In this document: one piece after another, positions 1-12,054 of the stretch | Numbering within the stretch: position 1 is the stretch's first letter | Layout: each line of letters begins with the position of its first letter | Source: Trema orientale | Taxonomy: Eukaryota; Streptophyta; Magnoliopsida; Rosales; Cannabaceae | Assembly (NCBI GenBank): GCA_002914845.1 | Contig: JXTC01000379.1 | Coordinates: 62,001 to 126,000, forward strand | Reading direction: 5' to 3' | DNA length: 64,000 bases | The notes under the pieces: generated by a model | What the model was told of the DNA's origin: nothing | The model's input: only the letters and a program-made list of their open reading frames with translations | The model's database searches: none | Position numbers and translations under genes: made by a program

Positions 1-1526
1 ATCTAACGTAAATCAATTCATGGATCTTGGTTTAGATAAAACCTGGAAGCGCTTCACAACCATTGAGCCTTCTTGTCTATTCTCCGGAGCCCATTGAATG
101 ATCCGGTGTGTGGGCACCTTCTTGATTCCCAACGAGAGATGAGCAGACAATCCGAAAGACGATCTTCCTTCTCCTTTGACTGCACGTCAACGACCATGGG
201 TATCTCTCCCTCGGCGGCCTTGAACAATCACGGGATTTCTCCCGCGGCAACACGGTTCTCTCTCACTCTCTCGTTTTCTCTCTGTCACACGGAATGCACA
301 GTTATTGTGCTACGGGTGGCATGTGGAGTACTTAGAGAGGCTTAGGAGAACTTTTCTCTTAAGTATCTAAAGAGGTGTAAACCCTAATGGGCTTATTGGG
401 CTCAACTGACCATTCAATTAGTATTGGGCTATGTGTGAGCTAGACAGGGGACTTTATGGATCTAAATAGTCTAAGCTCCAATGGGCCAACTACCAATAAT
501 TATAATTAACTCTTAATTATGATTGGGCCTTATCCATTAATATTAGGGCACTCTACTATAGGCTCAATATTGCACTCTTAGATTAAATGTCATATACTTT
601 ATGTGAAGCTAATTAACACCTTAGTTAACTTGATCCATTTAGCATATACTCTACCTACAGATATACCCACAATGCAATACCGTGCTAGTGAGGTGAAATT
701 ACCGTATTACTCCTCTAGTACATATTTACCTTTGAGTTGTCATTTCTCATCTAATAGATAATAATTGACTATAATGTTTATAACTGCCCATACAAACACA
801 GTCAAATTCGCATAGTGAATACCTAGCGCCTGTTTTTTTATTATCCAAGTCCTTGAAAAAACTCAAAGTGACATTATATGCATGGTGTCCAAATCATGAA
901 GGGCGTTCTCGTCAATTCACAAATCTTATTTTCCAACATACCGGAGTTCGAACTATATACTTGGAACTAGTCCTTTAGTAAGTCAAAAAGATAAAACTCA
1001 TGAAAGTAAGTCCGACAATCACTTGGATTAAGGTAATCTTGCAATAGTGCTAGATTAGTGAAAGATAGAATATTGAGTTACGGCACTTAACCTCAAGTTC
1101 TATTTTCACTTGGTCCAGTTCAATACATTTCTAACTTTCTTGTAACGCACTAGTGTTTCTATCCGAAGTCAGACACTTCGATGATTGGAGACTTCATTAA
1201 TCTCGTTCAAATAGACAAACACTACATTCTATGGCAAAATAAAGTATTCCATCTTTATTTGCAGAATATGAACTTTTAATTTAGACATAATGAAATAAAG
1301 AATTTAGTCTCCCACATGTGAACACTTCACACGAACAATTTTTTATTACTCATTATTAGTCATGGAAACTTTTAGACGTTTGCATAATAGAAAACATAAA
1401 CATCACATGTATATAATTGGGACATAATATGGAATTTATTAACAACAAATAGATAACACCTAAATCTAATAAACATTATTTAAAATGCCAAACAAAGAAA
1501 CTGCTTTCTAGGGCATATTCCCAACA
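1..1526 (-). mobile_element. Partial LTR copy, inverted relative to the 1877 element
   Basis: This stretch is the reverse complement of the LTR at 1877-3529, estimated by eye at about 85-90% identity. Read on the minus strand it starts at 1526 with the same TGTTGGGAAT...GCCCTAGAAAG end and runs off the left edge before its own 3' end. The small reading frames inside it (for example 73-345) have mirror-image counterparts in the other copy and are not genes. Only one end is visible, so whether it is a solo LTR or belongs to a full element cannot be decided. Confidence 0.8.
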
Positions 1527-1876
1527 TCACCATGGCCATTGGTAAACCAAACTTAAACTTTAAGTATTCTTTTTGAAAATTTAATAATAAGAATCCAACA
1601 ACTCTCAGTATAGACTCATGAGTAAACTGGTACCTGTGCCATCAATTTTGCCACCAAAATGATGCTTAGATCCAACTCAAATCAGGTAATGAGTTACAAA
1701 CTGAACTCAATACTAACGAACTCAATGAGGACTCTAATTCACAATAGACTATAACAAGAGTCTCCAAGAATTCCCAAAAGTCAATACAAGCAGAGTACCT
1801 CAAATAGTACTCACTCATTAACACTAAGAGAAAATATATTGACAAAATTGAATCTATTCATCATTAATCAATTAAT
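1527..1876. other. Spacer between inverted LTR copies
   Basis: AT-rich sequence without reading frames. It separates the two inverted LTR copies and ends with TTAAT (1872-1876), the left target duplication of the 1877-12049 element. It would join directly to the sequence after 12054 in the pre-insertion state, so it is probably more of the older repeat seen at 12055-14467. Confidence 0.5.
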
Positions 1877-3529
1877 TGTTGGGAATGTGCCCTAGAAAGT
1901 CATTTCTTTGTTTGGCATTTTAAACAATGTTTATTAGATTTAAGTGTTAATTATTTATTATTCCATATTATGTTCCAATTATATACACGTGATGTTTATG
2001 TTTTCTATTATGCAAACGTCTAAAAATTTCCATGACTAATAATGAGTAATAAAGAATTGTTCGTGTAAAGTGTTCACATGTGGAAGATTAAATTCTTTAT
2101 TTCATTATATCTAAATTAAAAGTTCACATTCTGCAAATAAAGATGGAATACTTTATTTTGTCATAGAATGTAGTGTTGTCTATTTCAACGAGATTAATGA
2201 AGTCTCTGATCATCGAAGTATCTGACTTCGGATAAAAACACTAGTGCGTTATAAGAAAGTTATAAGTGCATTGAACTGGACCAAGTGAAAATACAATTTG
2301 AGGTTGAGTGCCATTACTTATTATTCTATCTTTCACTAATCTAGCACTATTGTAAGATTACCTTAATTCTAGTGATTGTCGGACTTGCTTTTATGAGTTT
2401 TATCTTTTTGACTTATTAAAAGACTAATACCGATTATATAGTTCGAACTCCGATATCTTGGAAGATAAGATTTGTGAATTGACGAGAACGCCCTTCATGA
2501 TTTGGACACCATGCATATAATGTCACTTTGAGTTTTTTCAAGGACTTGGAAAATAAAAAAATATGCGACAGGTATTCACTTTGTGAATTTGACTGTGTTT
2601 GTATGGGCAGTTACAAACACCGTAGTCAATTATTATCTATTAGATGAAAAATAGCAACTCAAAGGTAAATATGTACTAGAGGGATAATACGAAAATTTCA
2701 CCTCACTAGTACGACATTACATCGGGGATATATGTGCAGGTATAGTACATGCTAAATGGATCAAGTTAATTAAAGTGTTAATTAGCTTCACAGAAAATAT
2801 ATGACATTTAGTCTAAGAGTGCAATATTGGGCCTATAGTGGAGTACCCCAATATTAATGGACAAGGCCCAGTCATAATTAAGAGTTAATTATGACTGTGG
2901 ATAGTTAGCCTATTGGAGCTTAGACTATTTGGATCCATAAGGTCTCCTGTCTAGCTCACATATAACCTAATACTAATTGAATGGTCAGTTGAGCCCAATA
3001 AGCCCATTAGGGTTTACATCACTCTAATACTTAAGAGAAAAGTTCTCATAAGCTTCTGTACAGTAACCACACGCCACCCATTGCACAGTAACTGTGCTTC
3101 ACATGTGACACAGAGAAAAAGAGAGAGTAAGAAAGCCGAGCCACAGCAGGAGAAATTCCGAGCTCGTTCATGGCCGTTGAGGGAGAGATACCCATGGGTG
3201 TAAACGTGCAATCAAGGAGAAGGAAGAGCATCTTCCGGATCGTCCGCTTATCTCTCATTGGGAATCAAGAAGGTGCCCATATACTGGATCATTCAATAGG
3301 CTCTAGAGAATAGACTAGAAGGCTCAATGGTTGTGAAACACTTCTAGGTTTTGTCTAAACCAAGATCCATGAATTGATTTATGTTAGATCAACGATCCTA
3401 CGTTCTGTTTTGTAAATTTTCAAGGAAAATTTTAAATACCAATTCCGTTGCATTCTTGATTTGTTTACAAAACTGAGGAAATCGTTTTCGGTAAAATTGT
3501 TTTTCGAAATTTTTTCAGAATTTCCAGCA
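1877..3529 (+). repeat. 5' LTR of the LARD-like element
   Basis: Begins TGTTGGGAATGTGCCC and ends TTTCCAGCA just before the primer binding site. It matches 1-1526 (inverted) and, in pieces, 6134-6356 and 11297-12049. No promoter element can be assigned with confidence. Confidence 0.8.
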
Positions 3530-3531
3530 AT

Positions 3532-3544
3532 TGGTATCAAGAGC
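3532..3544 (+). other. Primer binding site of the LARD-like element
   Basis: TGGTATCAAGAGC is the usual initiator-methionine tRNA primer site TGGTATCAGAGC with one extra A. It lies two bases after the LTR end. Confidence 0.7.
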
Positions 3545-6133
3545 AAAAGTTTTCGATGATCTAGCGTATCTTGTTCATGTTAATTCTCTTTCGTTTGATG
3601 ATCTTTGATTTCCATGATGATCTCTGTGGTTATGTTTGGTCTTGTTCATGTTTATGAGTATGCTCTATTATATATTATGAATAATTATTTTAATGAGTTT
3701 AAATGATAATCAATTAGATGTTACTATGAGTTTATGATCATGTATTTTTCATTTTTGATTATGATTCTAGCATTTTATTGACTTTCTATGTGTTTATATT
3801 TTATGTTCTTGATAAAACTGTACATAGAAAGTAGTTTGATCTTTAATTGTATTGTAGTTTTTTGAGAAAAACTGTTTACAATTAAATTTTTTTTTTTTGG
3901 ATTTTCATTTTTTTTTAAAAAAAAGGAGAAGATAGGGTTTGGCGGCTAGGATATTAGATACCCTAGCCATATACAGGTTAGGTCTTGTCAATGCAAGACC
4001 CCATATAACCACACATGCAAGACCATAATGGTCTTGCGTATGGCCATTAATTCGTGCACTACCTAAGCACATGAGTTGTGTTTTAGTTTCAAGCACATAA
4101 TGATGTGCTCACGGATTAGCATTTATAAGTTAACTAGACCTTGCATTAGGCAAGGTCCATCTAGTTAAATGATAGTGCACGAAGTGCACTACCTAAGCAC
4201 ATACGATGTGCTTTGGTGAAAGCACATAGGATGTGCTTTGACCGCACATGCGCATGATTTGATCCAAGCGCAACTCAATGCAATTGTCGCCCCGCTTCTG
4301 CAGCCGAATAGGTGCCGCCATGCATGGTAGTTGTGTACGCGCTTCGCGAGCATGTGGACGCATGGGATTTGTCCCGTGCATGGCTGCATGGCGCTCCGAG
4401 GCCGTCGTCTTCTCGACAGATCCTGTTTCGTTCCATTTCGGCATTCTTATCGACATCCCGATTACGTTGACGTTAGATTATCCATTTTAGATAATTTTCT
4501 ATTTTAAAATTTCCTTATTTGAATTTCGAATTAGAGATAATTTAGGAAATTTGAATTAGTTACCTTATCTAATTTTTGAAACTTAAATTTTAGTAACTAA
4601 TCTGATAAGATAAGATTTTATCAGAAAACCCTATACACTCTAATTTTTAAATTTAAATATTTAATTTAAATTAGGGATAAGATCCATAATTTATGGAAAG
4701 ATTTAAATTATGGATAAGATCATCAATTTAAATAAATTTAAATTAAGGATAAGATCCTCAATTTAAATAAATTCAAATTAAGGATAAGATCATTTGATTT
4801 AAGGAAATTTAAATAACTATTTAAATGTGATCAGAATTACATATTTAAATAAATCTGATTTTAAATTTAAATACGGATAAGATCTCACAATTTAAGGAAA
4901 TCAAATCCTATCAACTATCATTATCAGATAATGATTATTTAAATTAAATATGAGATAATTAATTTAAGTAAATAGGAGATTATTAATTAGATATTATGTG
5001 ATAATATTTAAACTTTTCAAATTCAAATTTTGGTTAGATATTTCCTAAACTATTTATGTGATAATTAGTTATTAATTTGAATTTGAATTTGATTTGAATT
5101 CAAATTCAGAGATATTCTAAGAGATTTAAATAGTTAAATCTTCTACTATTTAAATTTGAAACTTATGAAGTTTTCAAATTAAAATTAGATAGAATATCTT
5201 ATCTACCCAAATCTATTTGAATTTGAATTTAAAGTTAGTAGTCTACTTTAATCAGATTCAAATTGTTAATTAGAAATTATGAGATAATTTCAGTTTTGGC
5301 TAAATTTTGAACTTTCTATTTATTTTTGATGTGATTAAAATGATAATTAGATATTATAAGATAAATCTAAATTTAAATTTATGTGATTGGATAATATTAC
5401 TATATTAATTATTCGATAATTAAATGACGATTTGAAATTCAAATGTTGAATTTAAATTAAGAGATAATCTAGAAGATTTAATAAGATTAAATTTTCAAAA
5501 GATTATCTATATTAATTATTCAATAATTAATTTATGATTTGAAATTCAAATATTGAATTTAAATCAAGAGATAATCTAGAAGATTTAATAAGACTAAATT
5601 TTCAAAAGATTATCTATATCAGTTATCTAATAATTAATTTAAGATTTGAAATTCAAATATTGAATTTAAATCTGAAAATAATCTAACAGATTAATGTGAT
5701 TAAATCTTTAAGATAATCAATATTAATTATGTGATAATTAATTTGAGATTTGAAATTTAAAAGTTAAATTTAAATCAACAGATACTTGTAGAGATCTAAT
5801 TTGATTAAATCATCGACATAAATAATTTAAATATTGTGAAGATTTTAATTAGTAAATATCTATATTATCTAATTTAAATTTAAATAGAAAGTTTACATTT
5901 TATTTTAATGAGAATAAAATAATGAGTTGAAAATTATGAGATAATTTCAAATTTTGAAAATCCAATCAGTGGGAGATATTTTAATTATGAGATAATTAAA
6001 TTAATATTTCAAAATTTAAATTCAAAAGTTGAATTCAAATTTTGAAATATTCAAGGAGATTTAATTTGAATTAAATCTTTTAATTAAATAAACTAGATTT
6101 TATGAAAATCTTAATTATCTAAACTTGAATATT
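3545..6133 (+). other. Non-coding internal region of the LARD-like element
   Basis: About 2.6 kb, extremely AT-rich after 4490, with no frame resembling gag or pol. A short richer block at about 4050-4490 carries repeats of GTGCACTACCTAAGCACAT (4053 and 4182) and imperfect palindromes around AGCACATA..ATGTGCT. From 4670 to 4800 the motif GGATAAGATC recurs within units of about 55 bp, and a 107-bp tandem array follows at 5391-5820. The structure is unlike a decayed coding region and more like expanded low-complexity filler. Confidence 0.6.
5391..5820. repeat. Tandem repeat, unit about 107 bp, roughly four copies
   Basis: Successive units begin near 5391, 5501, 5608 and 5712. Each holds a block around TATTAATTATTCAATAATTAA, then GATTTGAAATTCAAAT, then GAGATAATCTAGAAGATTTA. 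Copies two and three are nearly identical; the outer ones have drifted. Confidence 0.7.
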
Positions 6134-6356
6134 AGGTGCCAAGTATTCGCTTTGCGAATTTGACTGTGTTTGTATGGGCAGTTACAAACACCGTAGTCAA
6201 TTATTATCTATTAGATGAGAAATGGCAACTCAAAGGTAAATATGTACTAGAAGGGTAATAAGGTAATTTCACCTCACTAGTATGGCATTGCATCGGGGGT
6301 ATATCTGTAGGTATAATATATATTAAATGGGTCAAGTTAATTAAAGTGTTAATTAT
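6134..6356 (+). repeat. 3' LTR of the LARD-like element, left part
   Basis: Matches the 5' LTR from about 2566 to 2790 (for example the stretch around ACTGTGTTTGTATGGGCAG). Homology begins inside the LTR, so its first 690 bp or so, and presumably the polypurine tract, are deleted. It stops at 6356 where the copia element is inserted. Confidence 0.8.
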
Positions 6357-6600
6357 TGTTGGATATTTTCAGATTTCTTCATTTATCTTTCAGATTTTGT
6401 ATTCAAAAACTATTAGCTGTCATTTCTTTTTATCTCATAGATTTGTTTTCCTGATTTATAGAATCAAGACTTGATTAGGATAAGATCTAATTTGATTTTA
6501 TTTTTTCCTAATCCTAGTCTATAAAATCAAATGTAAACTCTTTTATCAAATAATAAGAATACACTGCAAGTGTCATGTACTTTTCTCCTATTCTTCCTCA
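6357..6600 (+). repeat. 5' LTR of the copia element
   Basis: Begins TGTTGGATATTTTCAG and ends TTCTTCCTCA. It includes a plausible TATA-like segment (CTATAAAATCAA near 6521), a hypothesis only. Confidence 0.9.
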
Positions 6601-6611
6601 TGGTATCAGAG
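6601..6611 (+). other. Primer binding site of the copia element
   Basis: TGGTATCAGAG directly abuts the 5' LTR and fits the 3' end of initiator-methionine tRNA. Confidence 0.85.
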
Positions 6612-6631
6612 AAGGAATAGTCGAGGGAAGT

Positions 6632-7645
6632 ATGTATAAATCGGCATTAACTGGAACAAGCAGGGGTGACGACTCGGTGGTCTCATCGGAGACTGTCCAG
6701 ACGACCCCTACAATTGCTTCCGTTGCAGTATCTGATCCCTCTTCAGCATCTCTTCAAATCACTTCCCACAAATTCAATGGCAAAAACTTCCTTGAATAGT
6801 CAACATCTGTCCAGATGGTTATAAGTGGGCGAGCAAAAATGGGGTATCTCACTGGTTCAAAATAAAAACCAAAAGAAGATGACCCTACCTTTCAAACGTG
6901 GGATGCTGAGAACCCCATTGTTATGGCTTGGCTGATCAATTCTATGGAGGACAAGATCAACAAAAAAATTTTACTCTATCCTACAACGAAAATGATGTGG
7001 GATGCCGTAAAAAAACGATATTCTGATTCGGAGAATTCAAACAAGATGTGCAAGCTGCGGGACAAAGCAAGAAATCTGAAACAAGGTGATATGAATGTTA
7101 CAGATTATTTTAATACTTTAACAAATTTTTGGCAGGAACTAGATTTGTTCAATGAATATAGATGGAGTTGTCCAGACGATGCAGCCTTGTATAGGTAGAT
7201 TGTTGAAAAGGAACGGATTTACGATTTTCTCTCCGGGCTTAACAAAGAATTGGATGAAGTTCGAGGTCGTCTCCTCGCCATTAAGCCGCTGCCTGATACT
7301 GGAGACATATTCTCGGAAGTACGTCGTGAAGAGAGCAAGAAGCAAAGGATGCTTGGTGAATCAAAAATAATCCAAACCAGTGCACCCGAAAACAGTTCAG
7401 CACTCACTGTTCGTAATCAAGACAATTCTAGAACAGGAAGGAAGGGTAGCAATCTTTGGTATGATCATTGTAATCGACCACACCATACTCGTGAAACATG
7501 CTGGAAAATCCATGGTAGACCTGGGAACTAGAGAGAAAAAGTGAATCGACGAGATTCAAGAGGCTTCCAAGCAGTAACCGTTGAAACTAGAGTAGTAGAA
7601 AAGAAGGAAAACGGTGAGATGTACCAATTGTCTTTAAGTAAAGAC
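6632..7645 (+). pseudogene. Copia gag, broken by stops
   Basis: A single frame from the ATG at 6632 reads as copia gag: a Ser/Thr-rich start, a region ending KFNGKNFLE, a UBN2-type block (MAWLINSMEDKI... then NTLTNFWQELDL) and a zinc knuckle near 7459-7512. In-frame stops interrupt it at 6797, 6863, 7196 and 7529; those at 6797 and 7529 stand where tryptophan is usual. The knuckle reads WYDHC...H...C, so its first cysteine is replaced by tyrosine and zinc binding should fail. The intact protein would form the virus-like particle that packages the element's RNA. Confidence 0.85.
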
Positions 7646-7702
7646 TAACTACAGTAATTCTACAAACTGTTAACTCCTTCACAGCCACCAAGTACATCAC
7701 TT

Positions 7703-10700
7703 TTGGCTCAAAGAGGTACTTTCTTAACTACTATTAGTGACTCACATGCAATTCAGGAACCCTGGATAATTGATTCCGAGGTTACTGATCATATGACTGG
7801 TCGTTCGACTATTTTTTCTTCTTACAAATCCAGTCCAGGAAATATTAAAATTAGAATTGCAGATGGGACACTCTCTACAGTGGCAGGAATTGGTACAATT
7901 AATATTGCTCCAAATATCAGTCTTACTTCTGTTCTTCATGTTCCTAAATTGGCTTGCAATCTTCTTTCTATTAGTAAATTGACGAAAGATCTAAACTGCT
8001 TGGTGACATTTTCCTCACAAACTTGTGATTTTCAGGACCAGCTTTCGGGGAAGAGGATTGGCAGTGCTAGGAAATATAGAGGACTCTATTATTTTGAGAA
8101 GGATTTTAGCGTGTATAAACAAGCTCATACTACCAGTTGTGACTTTAATTTGAATCTGGAGACCAAGAAATAATGTTATGGTATCATAGGTTAGGTTATC
8201 CAAGTTTTCCTTATCCAAAACGTTTATTTCCATCTTTGTTTCGTAATAAAGAGCTTGTTAAATTTCAGTGTGATGTGTGCCAATTAGCTAAGCAACATCG
8301 TGCATCCTACCCTTCTCACTCATACAAAGCTTCTAAACCATTTACAATAATTCATAGTGACATGTGGGGTCCTTTCCGTGTTAAAAATCAAAATAACTTT
8401 AAATGGTTTATTACATTTATCGATGATCATACAAGGGTGTGTTGGGTGTACCTTTTGAAAGAAAAATCAGATGCTGAACAAACTTTTAATAACTTTCATG
8501 TTATGATTCAAAATCAATTTCATGAAAGAATACAAATCTTGCACACTGATAATGGGAAGGAATACTTTAATTCAATTCTTGGAGACTACCTTACACAAAA
8601 TGAGATCATATATCAAAGTACTTGTATTAATACCATACAATAAAATGGGATTGCTGAAAGAAAAAATCGACATCTTCTTGAAGTTGCACATTCACTCATG
8701 TTTACTACCAATGTCCCAAAACAGTTTTGGTGCGATGCCATTCTCAATGCCTCATATTTAATAAATCGTATGCCTACTCGTATTCTTAACTACCAAACTC
8801 CACTCAGTACATTCACACACATCTTTCTCCAGGCACATACTCTTACTTCCTTACCTCTCAAAGTGTTTGGTTACATCTCTTTTGTCCATAATCATTCTCC
8901 AGATCGATCAAAACTTGACCCTCGTGCCTTTAAGTATATTTTTCTTGGCTACTCGGCAACTCAAAAAGGTTATAGGTGTTATTCCCCAGAAAAAAACAAA
9001 TATTTTGTCTCAATGGATGTCACCTTCTTTGAAAATCACCCATTCTATAGCAAAAATTCTCTTTAGGGGGAGAATCAACAAGAAGACATTTTTTGGGAAG
9101 TAACATTGCCTATATCTAGCACACCATCATCACCTAATGTTCCTATCTCATCCAAGACGAATCTTCTAATACCATCCGAGACAGCCGAGACAATGTTGCC
9201 TACTGAAAATAATTTGAACACAGGGGGAGAATCACAATAACAACAACCTAAATTGCTTGTTTATACACGAAGAAAAAATTCAACAAGAGTAGAGGAATCT
9301 GTGAATCCCTTGCCTCGTCAAGAATCTGAACCGGAAGCAGGCACGCAATCACTAGATCCTCTCACTATGATAGACGACCTTGATGTTCCCATCGCCCTAA
9401 GAAAGGGCATTCGGTCATGTACCCAACATCCAATTTCAAATTATGTCTCATATAACCATTTGTCTCCTGCAGTCTATACTCTGGTTATTAACCATTCAAG
9501 TGTAGAAATTCCCAAGAATATTGATGAAGCCAAAAAAAGCCCAGAATGGAAAAAGGCAGTTTTAGAAGAAATGCAAGCTCTTGAGAAAAATGGAACTTGG
9601 GAGGTAGTGAAGAAACCAGAAAGGAAGACTTCTGTTGGGTGTAAATAGGTCTTCACAGTCAAATACAACTCAAATGGTTCCATAGAGCGATACAAAGCGA
9701 GGCTTGTTGCAAAAGGATTCATGCAGACTTATGGTATTGATTACCAGGAGACCTTTGCTCCTGTGGCAAAGTTAAACACTGTCTGTATCTTATTGTCTCT
9801 TGCGGAAAATTTGGACTAGAAGTTGCAACAACTTGATGTTAAGAATACATTTCTCAATGGTGACTTGGAAGAAGAGGTGTATATGGATCTTCCACCAGGT
9901 TTTGATGAGGGGAGACGTCATGGGTAGGTGTGTAAATTGAGAAAAGCTCTTTACGGATTAAAGCAATCTCCTCGAGCCCGGTTTGACATATTCACAAAGG
10001 CAATTCGGCAACAAGGATATAGTCAAGCTCAAACAGATCACACTCTATTCTTTAGACATCGGAACAAGATGGTAACCATCCTCATTGTTTATGTGGATGA
10101 TATCATTTTGACCGGGGATGATGAAGATGAAATGCAGAGACTAAAGAAATCTCTTGCAACCGAATTTGAAATTAAAGATTTGGGTCGTATGAGATATTTT
10201 TTAGGCATGGAAGTGATGAAAAATAAATCTGGAATTTCAGTTTCTTAGAGGAAATACATGCTTGATCTTTTGAAAGAGACGGGTATGATGGGCTGCAAAC
10301 TTGTAGAGACTCCAATGGATCCTAGTAATAAATTGGGAGAATGTGTTGATGGAACTCCAGTTGATAAAGGAAGATACCAACGTCTGGTGGGAAAGCTTAT
10401 TTATCTTTCTCATACTAGACCAGATATTGCTTTTGCTGTCAGCACTGTGAGTCAATTTATGCACTCACCATGTGAAGTCTATATGGAAGCTGTGTATCGT
10501 ATACTAAAATACTTGAAAGGGACTCCAGGGAAAGGATTGTTTTTCAGAAAGAATACTGGAAGGAATATTGAAGCATTTACACATACGAATTGGGCTGGTT
10601 CTGTGAATGGTAGACAGTCAACTTCGGGTTATTGCACATTTGTCTGGGGAAATTTAGTAACTTGGAGAAGTAAGAAACAGCTAGTTGTAGCCAGAAGCAG

Positions 10701-11045
10701 TGCTGAAGCGAGTTTAGAGCAGTTACTCAGGGAATCTGTGAGTTACTGTGGCTTAAAATGGTACTTAAAGAGCTCAAGTTTGCAAATGAAGGTCCTACAA
10801 AACTCTACTGTGATAACAAGGCTGCTATAAACATAGCTCATAATCCTGTGCATCATGATCGAACCAAACATGTCGAGATGGACCGTCACTTCATTAAAGA
10901 GAAAATAGAGAAGGGGATAATATGTATGACATATATTCCCACATCAAAATAAACAGCAGACTTGTTAACTAAGAGTCTCGGAAGACCCATGTTTGAGAAG
11001 CTAATTGACAAGCTGGGAATGTTGAATATCTACAATCCAGCTTGA
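7703..11045 (+). pseudogene. Copia pol (protease, integrase, reverse transcriptase, RNase H), broken
   Basis: Order of remnants: aspartic protease around 7763-7800, where the catalytic DSG reads DSE; GAG-pre-integrase at about 8173-8300, with one zinc-binding histidine changed (LGY for LGH); integrase core 8340-8680 with D (HSDMWGP), D (HTDNGKEY) and E (GIAERK) still visible; reverse transcriptase 9540-10250 with YVDD at 10090-10101; RNase H 10560-10960. The frame shifts near 8170 and again near 10710. Stops lie at 8641, 9064, 9238, 9646, 9817, 9925 and 10246, several where Trp or Gln is normal. The original stop is TGA at 11043, just inside the polypurine tract region. Not functional. Confidence 0.9.
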
Positions 11046-11052
11046 GGGGAAG
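11042..11052 (+). other. Polypurine tract of the copia element
   Basis: TTGAGGGGAAG sits immediately upstream of the 3' LTR, the usual place for the plus-strand primer. Confidence 0.75.
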
Positions 11053-11296
11053 TTTTGGATATTTTCAGATTTCTTCATTTATCTTTCAGATTTTGTATTC
11101 AAAAATTATTAGCTGTCATTTCTTTTTATCTCATAGATTTATTTTCATGATTTATAGAATCAAGACTTGATTAGAATAAGATCTGATTTGATTTTATTTT
11201 TTCCTAATCCTAGTCTATAAAATCAACTGTAAACTCTTTTATCAAATAATAAGAATACACTGCAAGTGCCGTGTACTTTTCTCCTATTCTTCCTCA
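11053..11296 (+). repeat. 3' LTR of the copia element
   Basis: Same length as the 5' LTR. The terminal TG has become TT, and about eight other substitutions separate the pair. Confidence 0.9.
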
Positions 11297-12049
11297 ATTA
11301 GCTTCACAGAAAATATATGACATTTAGTCTAAGAGTGCAATATTGGACCTATAGTGGAGTGCTCCAATATTAATGGACAAGGCCCAGTCATAATTAAGAG
11401 TTAATTATGACTGTAGGTGGTTGGCCCATTGAAGCTTAGACTATTTGGATCCATAAGGTCCCCTATCTAGCTCACACATAGCCTAATACTAATTGAATAG
11501 TCAGTTGAGCCCAATAAGCCCATTAAGGTTTACATCACTCTAATACTTCAGAGAAAAATTCTCCTAAGCTTCTGTATAGTAACCACACGCCAACCATAGC
11601 ACATTAACTGTGCTTCACATGTGACACAGAGAAAAAGAGAGAGTGAGAGAGCTGAGCCACCACAGGAGAAATCCCGAGCTGGTTCATGGCTGCTGATGGA
11701 GAGATACCCATGGTTGTAAACATGCAATCAAGGAGAAGGAAGAGCGTCTTCCAGATCGTCCGCTCATCTCTCATTCGGAATCAAGAAGGTGCCCATATAC
11801 CGGATCATTCAACGGGCTCCATAGAATAGACCGGAAGGCTCAATGGTTGTGAAGCACTTCCAGGTTTTATCTAAACCAAGATCCATGAATTGATTTATGT
11901 TAGATCAACGATCCTATGTTTTGTCTTGTAAAGTTTCAAAAAAAAATTTAAAATACTAATTCCGCTGCATTCTTGATTTGTTTACAAAACTGAGGAAATC
12001 GTTTTCGGTAAAATCATTTTTTGAAATTTTTTTTTCAGAATTTTCATCA
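11297..12049 (+). repeat. 3' LTR of the LARD-like element, right part
   Basis: Continues the host LTR at the base where 6356 left off and matches 5' LTR 2781-3529. It ends TTTTCATCA, followed by the target duplication TTAAT. Confidence 0.85.
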
Positions 12050-12054
12050 TTAAT

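Larger units (their letters stand above)
6357..11296 (+). mobile_element. Decayed Ty1/copia retrotransposon (gag-protease-integrase-RT-RNase H)
   Basis: The element is 4940 bp with two 244-bp LTRs, a primer binding site right after the 5' LTR and a polypurine tract right before the 3' LTR. Flanks are ATTAT (6352-6356) and ATTAG (11297-11301), a 5-bp target duplication with one mismatch; removing the element rejoins the host LTR. Integrase precedes reverse transcriptase, which defines Ty1/copia. The two LTRs differ at about 9 of 244 positions by eye, so the insertion is not recent. Both coding parts carry many stops and at least two frame changes, so it is non-autonomous now. It resembles RE1-type plant elements; I cannot assign the clade. 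Confidence 0.92.
1877..12049 (+). mobile_element. Large non-coding LTR element (LARD-like), interrupted by a younger copia element
   Basis: The element starts with TG at 1877 and ends with CA at 12049, and both sides carry the 5-bp duplication TTAAT (1872-1876 and 12050-12054). A 1653-bp 5' LTR is followed by a methionine-tRNA-type primer binding site and about 2.6 kb of AT-rich internal DNA with no recognisable gag or pol. The 3' LTR is split by the copia element at 6357-11296 and lacks about its first 690 bp. LTR length, start sequence and primer site resemble Angela/BARE-type copia elements; this clade guess is from memory. With no coding capacity it is best called a large retrotransposon derivative that was mobilised in trans. 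Confidence 0.75.

Noticed and set aside
73..345. 90-residue plus-strand frame, and the related minus-strand frames at 3014-3258
   Set aside because: They lie in the two inverted LTR copies and mirror each other; no protein features.
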